DNA from: Cytophagaceae bacterium
GTDB lineage: Bacteria; Bacteroidota; Bacteroidia; Cytophagales; Cytophagaceae
NCBI GenBank assembly: GCA_025455005.1
Contig: JALONH010000002.1
Span: forward strand, 62,001-126,000
Reading direction: 5' to 3'
DNA length: 64,000 bases
The notes under the pieces were generated by a model. The model was not told where the DNA came from. It worked only from the letters and a program-made list of their open reading frames with translations, and ran no database searches. Each line of letters starts with the position of its first letter. The stretch's first letter is position 1. Shown piece by piece: positions 34,574 to 42,900 of this stretch. The position numbers were made by a program, and so were the translations under genes.

Positions 34574-36121
34574 ATGGAAATAGATAGAAGTAGACGATCC
34601 GTAGGAGCTGTACCTAGAAAAAATACTATTGGTAATGACTTATTGCAAGGGCTAGGAAAATTGCCCCCTCAAGCGATTGAAGTAGAAGAAGCAGTATTGG
34701 GTGCATTGTTATTAGAACGCGATGCCTTAACCAATGTAATTGATATATTACAAGGGGATAGTTTTTATAAAGAGGCGAATCAAATCATATATAAGGCTGT
34801 ATTAGAATTGTTTGATACTTCACAACCCATCGATTTGATTACGGTTGTCAATCTCTTGAGGACGAAAGGTGAGTTGGAAATTGTTGGAGGAGCCTATTAT
34901 ATAACAGAATTAACCACTAAGGTATCTTCTGCAGCTAATATTGAATACCATGCTCGTATCGTAGCAGAAATGGCTATTAAACGAGAATTAATTTCCATTG
35001 CTTCTGTTATTCATAAAGATGCGTTCGAAGACACAACGGATGTTTTTGATTTGTTAGATAAAACAGAAAAAGAACTATACCGCGTATCTGAATCAAATAT
35101 TCGAAAGAACTATGCCGAGATGAAGTCCTTGATTGGGCAAGCACTAAGGGAACTTCAAGAAAAGAAAAACCAAGATACCGGTTTGACCGGTGTGCCCAGT
35201 GGATTCTTTGAGTTAGATAAAGTAACATCCGGTTGGCAAAAAAGTGATTTAGTGATTATGGCGGCCCGACCGGGTATGGGTAAAACTGCTTTCGTCCTTT
35301 CCGCTATGCGAAATGCTGCGGTTACATTTAAAAAAGGCGTAGCCCTGTTTTCCCTGGAGATGTCGGCTGTCCAATTAGTGAATCGTTTAATAGCGGCCGA
35401 AGCTGAATTAGAGAGTAAAAAAATTAGAACCGGGAAGTTAGAAGAGTATGAATGGCAACAGCTCCATCATAAAATAGCTCCCTTAACTTCTGCTCCCATT
35501 TTTATAGATGATACTCCGGGACTTAGTATTCGTGAATTGAGAACCAAGGCTCGTAGATTAAAACAGAAACACGATATTCAATTAATTATCATCGATTACT
35601 TACAGTTGATGACGGCTGATAGTGGGAAGTCCAGTGGACCCGGAAATAGAGAGCAAGAAATATCAGCTATTTCACGTTCCTTAAAAGGACTGGCCAAAGA
35701 GTTAGAGGTTCCTGTTATTGCACTTTCTCAATTAAGCCGTGCTGTTGAAACTCGAGGTGGGGATAAGCGACCTCAATTGTCTGACTTAAGAGAGTCCGGC
35801 GCTATTGAACAAGATGCCGATATAGTATGCTTTTTATATAGACCGGAATATTATAAAATTGATACAGACGAAGAAGGTAATCCAACAAAAGGTGTAGGGG
35901 AAGTTATTATAGCTAAACATAGAAATGGATCGCTGGAAACCGTTAAACTCCGCTATATCGATAAATACACTAAATTTGCAGATCTTGGAGCAGAGTTAGG
36001 GGATACCGACTATACCAGTCAATTTAGTGAACCTCAAGACTCAAATAATTTCTTTGCCGGCAAAACATTTAGCTCAAAAATAAATAATAGAGATGACGAG
36101 CCAGATGAAGCACCATTTTGA
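34574..36121 (+). CDS. dnaB: Replicative DNA helicase DnaB
   Basis: This 515-residue protein has the N-terminal DnaB domain (PPQAIEVEEAVLGALLLERDAL) and a RecA-like C-terminal domain with Walker A AARPGMGKTAF, ALFSLEMSAVQLVNR and Walker B LIIIDYLQLM, followed by DLRESGAIEQDADIV and AKHRNG. The length is normal and there is no intein. The acidic tail (DDEPDEAPF) is typical of the phylum. It is divergent from mpl, with a 213-bp gap in which I see no further gene. Confidence 0.97.
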   Translation: MEIDRSRRSVGAVPRKNTIGNDLLQGLGKLPPQAIEVEEAVLGALLLERDALTNVIDILQGDSFYKEANQIIYKAVLELFDTSQPIDLITVVNLLRTKGELEIVGGAYYITELTTKVSSAANIEYHARIVAEMAIKRELISIASVIHKDAFEDTTDVFDLLDKTEKELYRVSESNIRKNYAEMKSLIGQALRELQEKKNQDTGLTGVPSGFFELDKVTSGWQKSDLVIMAARPGMGKTAFVLSAMRNAAVTFKKGVALFSLEMSAVQLVNRLIAAEAELESKKIRTGKLEEYEWQQLHHKIAPLTSAPIFIDDTPGLSIRELRTKARRLKQKHDIQLIIIDYLQLMTADSGKSSGPGNREQEISAISRSLKGLAKELEVPVIALSQLSRAVETRGGDKRPQLSDLRESGAIEQDADIVCFLYRPEYYKIDTDEEGNPTKGVGEVIIAKHRNGSLETVKLRYIDKYTKFADLGAELGDTDYTSQFSEPQDSNNFFAGKTFSSKINNRDDEPDEAPF

Positions 36122-36122
36122 T

Positions 36123-36157
36123 AACTAAAGCCTTAAGATTTCTTAAGGCTTTAGTTT
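36123..36157. terminator. Bidirectional terminator between dnaB and trx
   Basis: AACTAAAGCCTTAAG (36123-36137) and CTTAAGGCTTTAGTT (36142-36156) form a perfect 15-bp stem with a 4-nt loop. It starts right after the dnaB stop and its second arm contains the stop codon of the convergent thioredoxin gene, so it serves both. Confidence 0.9.
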
Positions 36158-36448
36158 GGATTGCAGGGTTTGTGTGAGTTGTTTTTCTGATATAAAACCA
36201 GAGTTTCGCCAAAGTAGTTTCCCTTGTTGAAAAAGTAGCAATGTAGGAACTCCTCTTACTTGAAAAGTTTGAGCCGCTGCCGGGTTTTTATCTACATTGA
36301 TTTTAACTATACGAACAGCATCATCCATTCTATCGGCAACTTTTTGTAATTCCGGTGCTAATGCTTTACAGGGACCACACCAATCAGCATAGAAATCAAT
36401 TAATATGGGCGTTTTGGATTGAATTAATTCGTTTAAATTCCCTTTCAT
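36143..36448 (-). CDS. Thioredoxin
   Basis: This 101-residue protein is a single thioredoxin domain with active site WCGPC (in DFYADWCGPCKAL) and cis-Pro in RGVPTLLLF. There is no signal peptide, so it acts in the cytoplasm. It lies 7 bp after the rhodanese lipoprotein gene and ends the ArsR-controlled sulfur operon. Thioredoxin releases sulfane sulfur from rhodanese or persulfides, which fits the operon's inferred role. Confidence 0.93.
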   Translation of the reverse strand: MKGNLNELIQSKTPILIDFYADWCGPCKALAPELQKVADRMDDAVRIVKINVDKNPAAAQTFQVRGVPTLLLFQQGKLLWRNSGFISEKQLTQTLQSKLKP

Positions 36449-36455
36449 ACGTCAT

Positions 36456-36848
36456 TTATTTTTGTGTTATGGGTAAAGATTGATTCATCCAAGCTTGTAT
36501 CCCTCCGGATAAATCAATGACTTTAAAGCCGGCTTCTTGTAATAAAGTGGATGCTTTACCGGATCTACCGCCGCTTCTACAATAAATATATACTGTATTG
36601 TTTTTAGCCGTTTGTTTAACCTGAGTTAAAAATTGAGCATCATAGAAGTTAATATTTTTTGCACCTATTAAATGCCCTTCTTGAAATTCATCCGGTGTTC
36701 GAATATCCAGTAGGGTGGCCGAACTATCCTTCAGAAGAGCTTTTTGATATTCAGCAGGTGTTAACTTTTGTTGTCCTTGTGCTTGCTGACATTGAACGAA
36801 GAATAGGGTCGACAATGCTAAGACGAAATAAACGATTCCTTTTTTCAT
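36456..36848 (-). CDS. Rhodanese-domain lipoprotein
   Basis: This 130-residue protein has a lipoprotein signal ending LFFVQC at Cys20, so it is anchored on the periplasmic side of a membrane. A single rhodanese domain follows (TLLDIRTPDEFQEGHLIGA) with the active Cys in YIYCRSGGRS. It lies 10 bp after the persulfide dioxygenase gene. It probably carries or transfers sulfane sulfur in the envelope. Confidence 0.92.
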   Translation of the reverse strand: MKKGIVYFVLALSTLFFVQCQQAQGQQKLTPAEYQKALLKDSSATLLDIRTPDEFQEGHLIGAKNINFYDAQFLTQVKQTAKNNTVYIYCRSGGRSGKASTLLQEAGFKVIDLSGGIQAWMNQSLPITQK

Positions 36849-36858
36849 ATAGTTACGA

Positions 36859-38286
36859 TTAATTAGTTTTTACAAAAGAAAACAAAGAAGAAAGCCATCC
36901 TTTTTTTTGTAGACGGGTAATTCCTAGTTCTTGGTCTATTGCAGAAAAGCCTCCTTCAATATCGATTAAATGATGAAATCCTCTATTGCGAAGAATGGAT
37001 GCGGCAATTACGGAACGATAACCACCGGCACAATGTAGATAGTAGGTTTTATTTTTATCTAATTGATTTGTCCATTCATCAATGAAATCTAAAGGTAAAT
37101 GTGTAGCTTCTTCCATATGAGCTGCGTCGTATTCACTTTGACGACGTACATCCAATATATGGATGGATTCGTATCTTTTTTTCTTTAATTCTTTAGGTTG
37201 TAGAGTAGATATACGATCAATAGGTTTAGATGCTGTTTCCCATTGAGGAAAGCCTCCGGATAAATAACCTAATACATGATCAAATCCAACACGCGCTAAT
37301 CGTGTAACAGCTTCTTCTTCTTTACCGGGAGTTGTAATTAGCAAAATGGGTTGGTGTAAATCCGGTATCATAGTAGCTGCCCATGGCGCAAACTGCCCTT
37401 CTAGTCCTATATTAATAGCTCCCGGTATAAATCCTTTTTTAAATTCGATGGGAGACCGTGTATCGATTAGTATAGCTTGTGTACGGTCTTGTGTCTTTTC
37501 AAAATCCTCTACGGATAAAGGAGTCGATCCTTGTGAAATTACTTGATCTATTTCTTTGTAACCTTGTTTGTTTAATAAAGCATTCGCTCCGAAGTAAGCA
37601 GGTGGTGCTGTAAGTCCATCTAATACTTCTTGTATAAATGCTTCTTTTGTAGGTGCTTTTAATGCGTAATTCTTTTCCTTTTGATTTCCTAATGTGTCGT
37701 AGGTGTCTTTGCTCATGTTTTTACCACAAGCAGAACCAGCTCCATGACCCGGGTAAATTGTAATGGAGTCCGGTAGCGTTTTGATTTTATTTTCTAAGGA
37801 TTCATACAATAGTCCGGCTAAATCTTCAGCTGTTAGATCACTTTTGATGGCTAAATCAGGTCGCCCTACATCTCCAATAAATAAGGTGTCTCCAGTGAAT
37901 ACAGCTACTGGTTTGTTTTTGTTGTCGCGTAATAAATAACATGTAGACTCCATAGTATGTCCGGGAGTATGAAGGACTTCAATTTCTATATCGCCAATAC
38001 TTAAACGTTCTCCATCTTTTGCCCTATAACTGTCAAAGTCAGTTTGAGCTGTTGGACCATAAACAATGGTTGCGCCAGTTGCTTTTGCTAAATCAATATG
38101 ACCGGAAACAAAATCAGCATGAAAATGTGTCTCTAATATGTATTTAAGTTTTGTGCCTTGCTTGTTTAACTTTTTTAAATAAGGTTGTGTATCTCTTAAG
38201 GGATCAATAATAATGGCTTCACCATTTGATTCAATGTAATATGCTGCTTCAGCTAAACATCCTGTGTACATTTGTTCTATTTTCAT
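36859..38286 (-). CDS. Persulfide dioxygenase-like MBL hydrolase with two rhodanese domains
   Basis: This 475-residue protein begins with an ETHE1/BlrB-type metallo-beta-lactamase domain. Metal residues are in THFHADFVSGH (about 53-63), HTPGHTMES, FTGDTLFIGDVGRPDL and IYPGHGAGSACGK, the last typical of persulfide dioxygenases. The first rhodanese-like domain (about 255-355) has no Cys at its loop (LITTPGKEEE) and is probably inactive. The second (about 370-455) has HCAGGYRS with the active Cys. It would oxidise glutathione-like persulfides to sulfite, which the neighbouring TauE could export. Confidence 0.9.
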   Translation of the reverse strand: MKIEQMYTGCLAEAAYYIESNGEAIIIDPLRDTQPYLKKLNKQGTKLKYILETHFHADFVSGHIDLAKATGATIVYGPTAQTDFDSYRAKDGERLSIGDIEIEVLHTPGHTMESTCYLLRDNKNKPVAVFTGDTLFIGDVGRPDLAIKSDLTAEDLAGLLYESLENKIKTLPDSITIYPGHGAGSACGKNMSKDTYDTLGNQKEKNYALKAPTKEAFIQEVLDGLTAPPAYFGANALLNKQGYKEIDQVISQGSTPLSVEDFEKTQDRTQAILIDTRSPIEFKKGFIPGAINIGLEGQFAPWAATMIPDLHQPILLITTPGKEEEAVTRLARVGFDHVLGYLSGGFPQWETASKPIDRISTLQPKELKKKRYESIHILDVRRQSEYDAAHMEEATHLPLDFIDEWTNQLDKNKTYYLHCAGGYRSVIAASILRNRGFHHLIDIEGGFSAIDQELGITRLQKKGWLSSLFSFVKTN

Positions 38287-38290
38287 ACGT

Positions 38291-39094
38291 TTACAGTATA
38301 GGTGTAATGGTTAATTCTTTAAATAATATTAATAAACCCATGGCAAATATGAACCAACCAAAGGCGGGTTTTAATTTAGCCGGTTGTACTTTACTGTTAA
38401 AATAACTGCCACCTAAGACTCCCATACTGGTGAATAGTAAGGCAATAATGATAATGTTTGGATTTACCTTTGTAAGGTTGGTGTCACTCCAAAATCCTAT
38501 AGCTGAATTTAGAGCTATAATTAATAGAGATGTACCAACTGCCTTACGCATGGGTAGTTTGTTCCAAACAACTAAAGAGGGGAGGATTAAAAAACCTCCA
38601 CCGGCACCTGTTAATCCGGTTATAAATCCAATAATTAAACCCTCTATTGGAAGCCATCCATATTGTTTGCCATCTACTTGTTTTGTATCCTTCTGATCGG
38701 ATATGGAACGAATCATCGAGTAACAAGCTGCTAACATAAGCGTTGCAAAGAGCAACATGATAGCATGGTCTTTTGAAAGCAATACCTCTCCGGGTAATCG
38801 TAGGGTCTCTGGAATATTAGGTACTACCCAATGACGGGTAATGTATACACTTATAATCGAAGGGATAACAAATAGTAATGCAATAGTGCTGTTATACTCT
38901 TTCTTTTTTATGTAAGAGGATGCGCCTACTGCACTCGCTGTTGCTACGATTAATAATGAGTAAGTAGTGGCCATTGATGGTGCGATTTGCAACCCATAGA
39001 CTAATATTGGAATAGTAATTATGGATCCTCCACTACCTAATAATCCAATAAAGATTCCCATAACGAATAGCCCTATGTAGGATAGCCATACCAT
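38291..39094 (-). CDS. TauE/SafE-family sulfite exporter
   Basis: This 267-residue membrane protein has about eight hydrophobic segments and the two-fold repeated family motif (GLLGSGGSIITIPIL and ITGLTGAGGGFLILPSLV). ATG 39094 lies one base after the arsR-type stop; a start at 39112 would overlap it. TauE proteins export sulfite, sulfonates or similar organic anions. Between an ArsR sulfur sensor and a persulfide dioxygenase, sulfite efflux is the best guess. Confidence 0.88.
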   Translation of the reverse strand: MVWLSYIGLFVMGIFIGLLGSGGSIITIPILVYGLQIAPSMATTYSLLIVATASAVGASSYIKKKEYNSTIALLFVIPSIISVYITRHWVVPNIPETLRLPGEVLLSKDHAIMLLFATLMLAACYSMIRSISDQKDTKQVDGKQYGWLPIEGLIIGFITGLTGAGGGFLILPSLVVWNKLPMRKAVGTSLLIIALNSAIGFWSDTNLTKVNPNIIIIALLFTSMGVLGGSYFNSKVQPAKLKPAFGWFIFAMGLLILFKELTITPIL

Positions 39095-39095
39095 A

Positions 39096-39404
39096 CTACA
39101 TTGTACAATCACATTGCTCTACACAATGCAAAATGGAAATAATATTTTTTTCTTTTAAAGAATAATAACAACTCACGCCTTCCTTACGCACCTTTAAAAT
39201 GCCTTTCAATCGCATATTTTGTAAGTGATGCGATACGAGCGATTGTTCAGCTTGAACCAAGTCGCACAATTGATTTACCGATAATTCTGTTACTTTCGAT
39301 AAGTAGTCTACTATAGATAATCGAATGGGATGTGCTATGGTTTTTAATATATAAGCCGCTTTTTCTAATTTTTCGGGACTTAAAGTAGATCGAAGAGTCT
39401 CCAT
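39096..39404 (-). CDS. ArsR-family repressor, possible persulfide sensor (BigR/SqrR-like)
   Basis: This 102-residue winged-helix protein has the recognition helix in AEQSLVSHHLQNMRLKGIL. Cys47 (SVNQLCDLV) and Cys94, Cys98 and Cys100 (ILHCVEQCDC) sit near the alpha2 and alpha5 positions used by BigR/SqrR to form a polysulfide bridge. Metal sensing through the C-terminal Cys cluster is an alternative. It heads the TauE-dioxygenase-rhodanese-thioredoxin operon, and a dyad lies upstream of its start. This layout matches sulfide-responsive operons. Confidence 0.88.
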   Translation of the reverse strand: METLRSTLSPEKLEKAAYILKTIAHPIRLSIVDYLSKVTELSVNQLCDLVQAEQSLVSHHLQNMRLKGILKVRKEGVSCYYSLKEKNIISILHCVEQCDCTM

Positions 39405-39428
39405 GCTGTACTTTTATTAATATTACAA

Positions 39429-39450
39429 TATATGAACATATATTCATATA
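39429..39450 (-). promoter_or_regulatory. Operator of the ArsR-type repressor
   Basis: TATATGAA (39429-39436) and TTCATATA (39443-39450) are perfect 8-bp arms around a 6-bp centre, 25 bp upstream of the start codon. On the minus strand TTTTG precedes the dyad and TATATTG overlaps its end, so the site fills the spacer between the -33 and -7 boxes, the usual place for an ArsR operator. Confidence 0.7.
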
Positions 39451-39490
39451 TCAAAAGTTCCATAGGAGCTAAAAAAAGTTGAAATAGTAG

Positions 39491-39802
39491 TTATTCTTCT
39501 AGTTCTAAGTTGAGTAAAGCGTTTTTTAATTCTGCGAGCGTTTTTACATCTTGTTTTTTTTCGGCTAATACAATGCCCATTCTATAAATACTCAAGGCAC
39601 GAGCAGTATCCGTTTCTGAAAAATAACCTGCTGCTACATAATAAGTAGGTAAATAATCGGCATGCTCCTGAAGTAAGGTCTCGAAGTACTGAGACGCCCG
39701 TTGATCCCGAATAGCAACATACTCTAATGCAATCCCATATAGAATAAACGGATCGCCCGGTTCATTTTTTTCTATCTCTAATAATTGCTCTAATCGATTC
39801 AT
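39491..39802 (-). CDS. TPR-like small cytoplasmic protein
   Basis: This 103-residue helical protein shows a repeat of about 34 residues resembling tetratricopeptide motifs (DPFILYGIALEYVAIRDQR and LPTYYVAAGYFSETDTARA). It has no signal peptide and no catalytic motif. It may be a protein-interaction module. It lies upstream of and divergent from etfB, with 125 bp between. Confidence 0.7.
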   Translation of the reverse strand: MNRLEQLLEIEKNEPGDPFILYGIALEYVAIRDQRASQYFETLLQEHADYLPTYYVAAGYFSETDTARALSIYRMGIVLAEKKQDVKTLAELKNALLNLELEE

Positions 39803-39927
39803 CTATGTTTTTTACAAATCTTTATATAATTATTGAAACTTTTGTCCTTAATATTAGTTAAATATAATAAATTGAATCCATTCAATGGTTTTTAAAAGGA
39901 TGTTTCACAATTATAAGCAAGAGTAGA

Positions 39928-40665
39928 ATGAAAATTTTAGTATGTATAACCCATGTTCCGGATACCACTTCAAAAATAAGTTTTAAAGACAATAACACTT
40001 CTTTTGATTCCGCAGGTGTTCAGTATATAATAGGACCCTATGATGAATATGCTTTATCTAGAGCAGTTGAATTAAAAGAACAACATGGTGGATCTGTTAC
40101 GGTGTTACATGTAGGCACGGCAGAAGCAGAGCCTACCATTCGAAAAGCATTAGCAATCGGGGCGGATGATGCCATAAGAGTGAACGCTGTAGCGTCGGAT
40201 GCTTTTTTTGTAGCAAAACAAATTGCTTCCGTTGCTCAAAAAAATGGTTATGATTTGATTTTAATGGGTAGAGAGTCTATAGATTTTAATGGGGGAATGG
40301 TTCATGGTATGGTAGCTGAGTTATTGCAAATGCCCTGTATAACCCCGATTATGAAACTGGACATCGAAGGTACGACGGCTAAGATGTCAAAAGAAATTGA
40401 AGGCGGGAAAGAATATGTTTCGTGTGATTTACCTTTTGTGGCCGGATGTCAAGAACCGATTGCTGAATGGAAAATTCCTAATATGAGAGGTATTATGTCG
40501 GCGCGCACCAAACCTTTAGAGGTGATCGAACCTAGTGCCGTTGAGTCGACCTTAGTGTATACAACATATACTCTACCTCCACCTAAGGGGGCTTGTAAAA
40601 TGATTGATGCCGCCAATGCCGGTGAATTGTGGCAGCTTTTACGTAATGAAGCAAAAGTAATTTAA
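39928..40665 (+). CDS. etfB: Electron transfer flavoprotein subunit beta
   Basis: This 245-residue ETF beta subunit has VCITHVPDTTSKISF at the start, then DEYALSRAVELKE, the AMP/nucleotide-binding region LILMGRESIDFNGGMV, and a C-terminal arm contacting the alpha subunit. It passes electrons from acyl-CoA dehydrogenases to the membrane quinone pool with EtfA. It lies 32 bp before etfA. Confidence 0.96.
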   Translation: MKILVCITHVPDTTSKISFKDNNTSFDSAGVQYIIGPYDEYALSRAVELKEQHGGSVTVLHVGTAEAEPTIRKALAIGADDAIRVNAVASDAFFVAKQIASVAQKNGYDLILMGRESIDFNGGMVHGMVAELLQMPCITPIMKLDIEGTTAKMSKEIEGGKEYVSCDLPFVAGCQEPIAEWKIPNMRGIMSARTKPLEVIEPSAVESTLVYTTYTLPPPKGACKMIDAANAGELWQLLRNEAKVI

Positions 40666-40697
40666 CACTAACTCTAACGCATTAACTCTAGTAAAAT

Positions 40698-41654
40698 ATG
40701 TCAGTACTTGTATATGTAGAATCCAATGGTTCTGAAATAAAAAAATCATCTTTGGATGCAGTTTCTTATGCAGCTGCGCTCGCCTCAAAAATATCCGGTA
40801 ATGTAACCGCATTAGCTATTGGGGCTATATCTAAAGACCATCTAAAAGATTTGGGTAAATACGGAGCTCAAGTGGTGCTCCATGCTGAAACGGTTCCGGA
40901 GTCGGCTATGGCAATTGGCACTGCAGTTGTAGAGGCATCAAAACAGAAGTCGGCTCAGTTTATTGTATTGCCCAAATCAGTATTGGTCGATTCTCTTGTA
41001 GGTAAGGTAGCAGTCGTGTTAAATGCCGCTGTAGTGTCAGGGGTTACAGAATTGCCATCATTTGACAATGGTTGTAAAGTTAAAAAAGCCATATTTACCG
41101 GTAAAGCATCTGTTCAAGTTGAATTGCAGAGTGCTGTTAAAATCATAACATTGGCTAAAAACGCCTTTCCCGCAACAGAAAACACGGGTGAGGCTTCTGT
41201 GGAAAACTTTTCAGTTAGCCTTTCGAATTTGGATAATAAAATTACTTCCCTTTCCAAAGAAAAAGCAAGTGGTGATTTGTTATTAACGGAAGCTCCTCTT
41301 GTTGTTTCTGGCGGTCGCGGTTTTAAAGGTCCCGAGAATTGGGGGGTATTGTTAGACTTGGCTAAAACTATAGGTGCCGCAACCGGGTGCTCTAAACCTG
41401 TTTCGGATATGGATTGGAGACCTCACCACGAACACGTGGGGCAAACAGGTGTAAAAGTAGCTCCAAATTTATATATTGCAGTTGGAATTTCAGGAGCGAT
41501 TCAACACTTAGCTGGTGTAAATTCATCTAAGTGCATCGTAGTCATTAACAAAGACCCTGAGGCTCCTTTCTTTAAGGCTGCTGATTACGGTATAGTAGGT
41601 GATCTGTTCGAGGTTTTACCAAAACTAACGGAAGCAGCGAAGCAATTAAAATAA
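40698..41654 (+). CDS. etfA: Electron transfer flavoprotein subunit alpha
   Basis: This 318-residue ETF alpha subunit has an N-terminal domain and a C-terminal FAD domain with SGGRGFKGPENW, GAATGCSKPVSDM, GQTGVKVAPNLYIAVGISGAIQH and INKDPEAPFFKAADYGIVGD, the signature region. It forms the heterodimer with EtfB. The next gene starts 6 bp after its stop, so three genes share this unit. Confidence 0.97.
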   Translation: MSVLVYVESNGSEIKKSSLDAVSYAAALASKISGNVTALAIGAISKDHLKDLGKYGAQVVLHAETVPESAMAIGTAVVEASKQKSAQFIVLPKSVLVDSLVGKVAVVLNAAVVSGVTELPSFDNGCKVKKAIFTGKASVQVELQSAVKIITLAKNAFPATENTGEASVENFSVSLSNLDNKITSLSKEKASGDLLLTEAPLVVSGGRGFKGPENWGVLLDLAKTIGAATGCSKPVSDMDWRPHHEHVGQTGVKVAPNLYIAVGISGAIQHLAGVNSSKCIVVINKDPEAPFFKAADYGIVGDLFEVLPKLTEAAKQLK

Positions 41655-41660
41655 AGCTTT

Positions 41661-42284
41661 GTGGAGAAAATACGTTTAGAAATTATAGGATTATCTTCGA
41701 GCCAGTCTCAGACCGGCTCGTTTGCTTTAGTCTTAGGAGAAGTATCCGGTAATCGTCGCTTACCCATCATTATTGGTATGTTTGAAGCGCAAGCCATAGC
41801 AATAGAAATCGAAAAGGTTATTCCTAATCGACCTATGACTCATGATTTGTTTAAATCGTTCGCTTCGACTTTTCATATTCAAGTGGATGAAATTGTGATT
41901 TCAGATTTAAAGGAAGGTGTTTTTTTTGCTAAGATAGTCTGTTCAGACGGAGTGAATACCACTGAAATAGATGCACGACCATCTGATGCCATAGCGATTG
42001 GGCTTCGTTTCGATGTTCCGATTTATACCTATGAATCCATCCTTTCAGAAGCGGGTATTGTGCTGAATGATGAAACAGATGAAGAGGATGAAAGTGAGGA
42101 TGAGGATGATTCCGACGACAATCAAGAAGATTTAGCTCCGGTTGCTAAGGTAGAAGGTATAAAAGAAGATGCTATTAAAAATATGTCCTTAGAGCAGTTG
42201 AACCTTTTGCTGAGTGATGCCATTCATAAAGAAGATTATGAAAGAGCAGCAAAGATTAGAGATGAGATAAATAAAAGAAATTAA
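41661..42284 (+). CDS. Bifunctional nuclease-family protein with UvrB/C motif
   Basis: This 207-residue protein starts at GTG. Residues 1-135 form the DUF151/BFN domain (LPIIIGMFEAQAIAIE and DARPSDAIAIGLRFDVPIY). An acidic linker (about 137-155, runs of Asp/Glu) leads to a C-terminal UVR motif (SLEQLNLLLSDAIHKEDYERAA). BFN proteins were first reported as nucleases in plants; their bacterial role is unclear. The pairing with etfBA is recurrent in Bacteroidota as I recall. The terminator after it closes the operon. Confidence 0.9.
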   Translation: MEKIRLEIIGLSSSQSQTGSFALVLGEVSGNRRLPIIIGMFEAQAIAIEIEKVIPNRPMTHDLFKSFASTFHIQVDEIVISDLKEGVFFAKIVCSDGVNTTEIDARPSDAIAIGLRFDVPIYTYESILSEAGIVLNDETDEEDESEDEDDSDDNQEDLAPVAKVEGIKEDAIKNMSLEQLNLLLSDAIHKEDYERAAKIRDEINKRN

Positions 42285-42314
42285 AAAAAGTCCCGTTTTA
42301 AACGGGACTTTTTT
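42285..42314. terminator. Bidirectional terminator between bfn and the H1-like gene
   Basis: AAAGTCCCGTTT (42287-42298) and AAACGGGACTTT (42300-42311) are complementary, with A runs before and T runs after. It ends both convergent genes and abuts the stop of the minus-strand gene. Confidence 0.9.
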
Positions 42315-42779
42315 TTAGAATATGGAGTTGTTATCAGGAGTGAATAACTCACCTTGTGGCTCATCATCATCCTTACTTGTTTCCACTACTGTAGCTACAA
42401 CGTCTGCTGCTTTAGCTTCCATTGCTACTTCAGGTTTGCTTGCTTTCTTCTTAGGAGCTGCTTTCTTTTTAGGAGCCGCTTTCTTGGCTACTTTAGCAGG
42501 AGCCACTTTCTTGGTTGCTTTAGCAGGAGTCGCTTTTTTAGCTGCTTTCTTAGGAGCTGCTTTTTTAGCCGCTTTCTTGGCTGCCTTTTTCGCTACTTTT
42601 TTGGCTGCTTTTTTAACAACTTTTTTAGCTGCCTTTTTCGGAGCCGCTTTTTTAGTAGCTTTTTTTACTGCCTTTTTCGCTGCTTTCTTAGCTACTTTCG
42701 CCGCTTTTTTTACTTTTTTAGCAGCTTTCGCTTTCGGTGCCTTACCACCTTTTTTTGCTTTTTTCTCTTTTTTTGCCAT
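42315..42779 (-). CDS. Lysine/alanine-rich histone H1-like DNA-binding protein
   Basis: This 154-residue protein is built of AAKKA/APKKA repeats over residues 1-115, with no aromatic residue or Cys there, then a short acidic tail (SKDDDEPQGELFTPDN). Such low-complexity tails resemble eukaryotic linker histone C-termini and bacterial H1-like (Hc1/AlgP) proteins that condense DNA. Long open frames opposite it are artefacts of this base pattern. Repeat number may vary between strains. Confidence 0.85.
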   Translation of the reverse strand: MAKKEKKAKKGGKAPKAKAAKKVKKAAKVAKKAAKKAVKKATKKAAPKKAAKKVVKKAAKKVAKKAAKKAAKKAAPKKAAKKATPAKATKKVAPAKVAKKAAPKKKAAPKKKASKPEVAMEAKAADVVATVVETSKDDDEPQGELFTPDNNSIF

Positions 42780-42900
42780 GTTGATTCGGGGGTAAAAAGT
42801 TTGTAATCTTTCTTAACTAAAGTTTTATTCCACTAAAATAAAAAAATAGTTTTATATTAAAATTTTAACACGAAAAAAATTTCTAAATAGAACAAGATTC

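Noticed and set aside
42322-42806. Two long plus-strand open frames opposite the H1-like gene
   Set aside because: They are Phe/Leu/Ala-rich mirror images of Lys/Ala repeats and have no family features.
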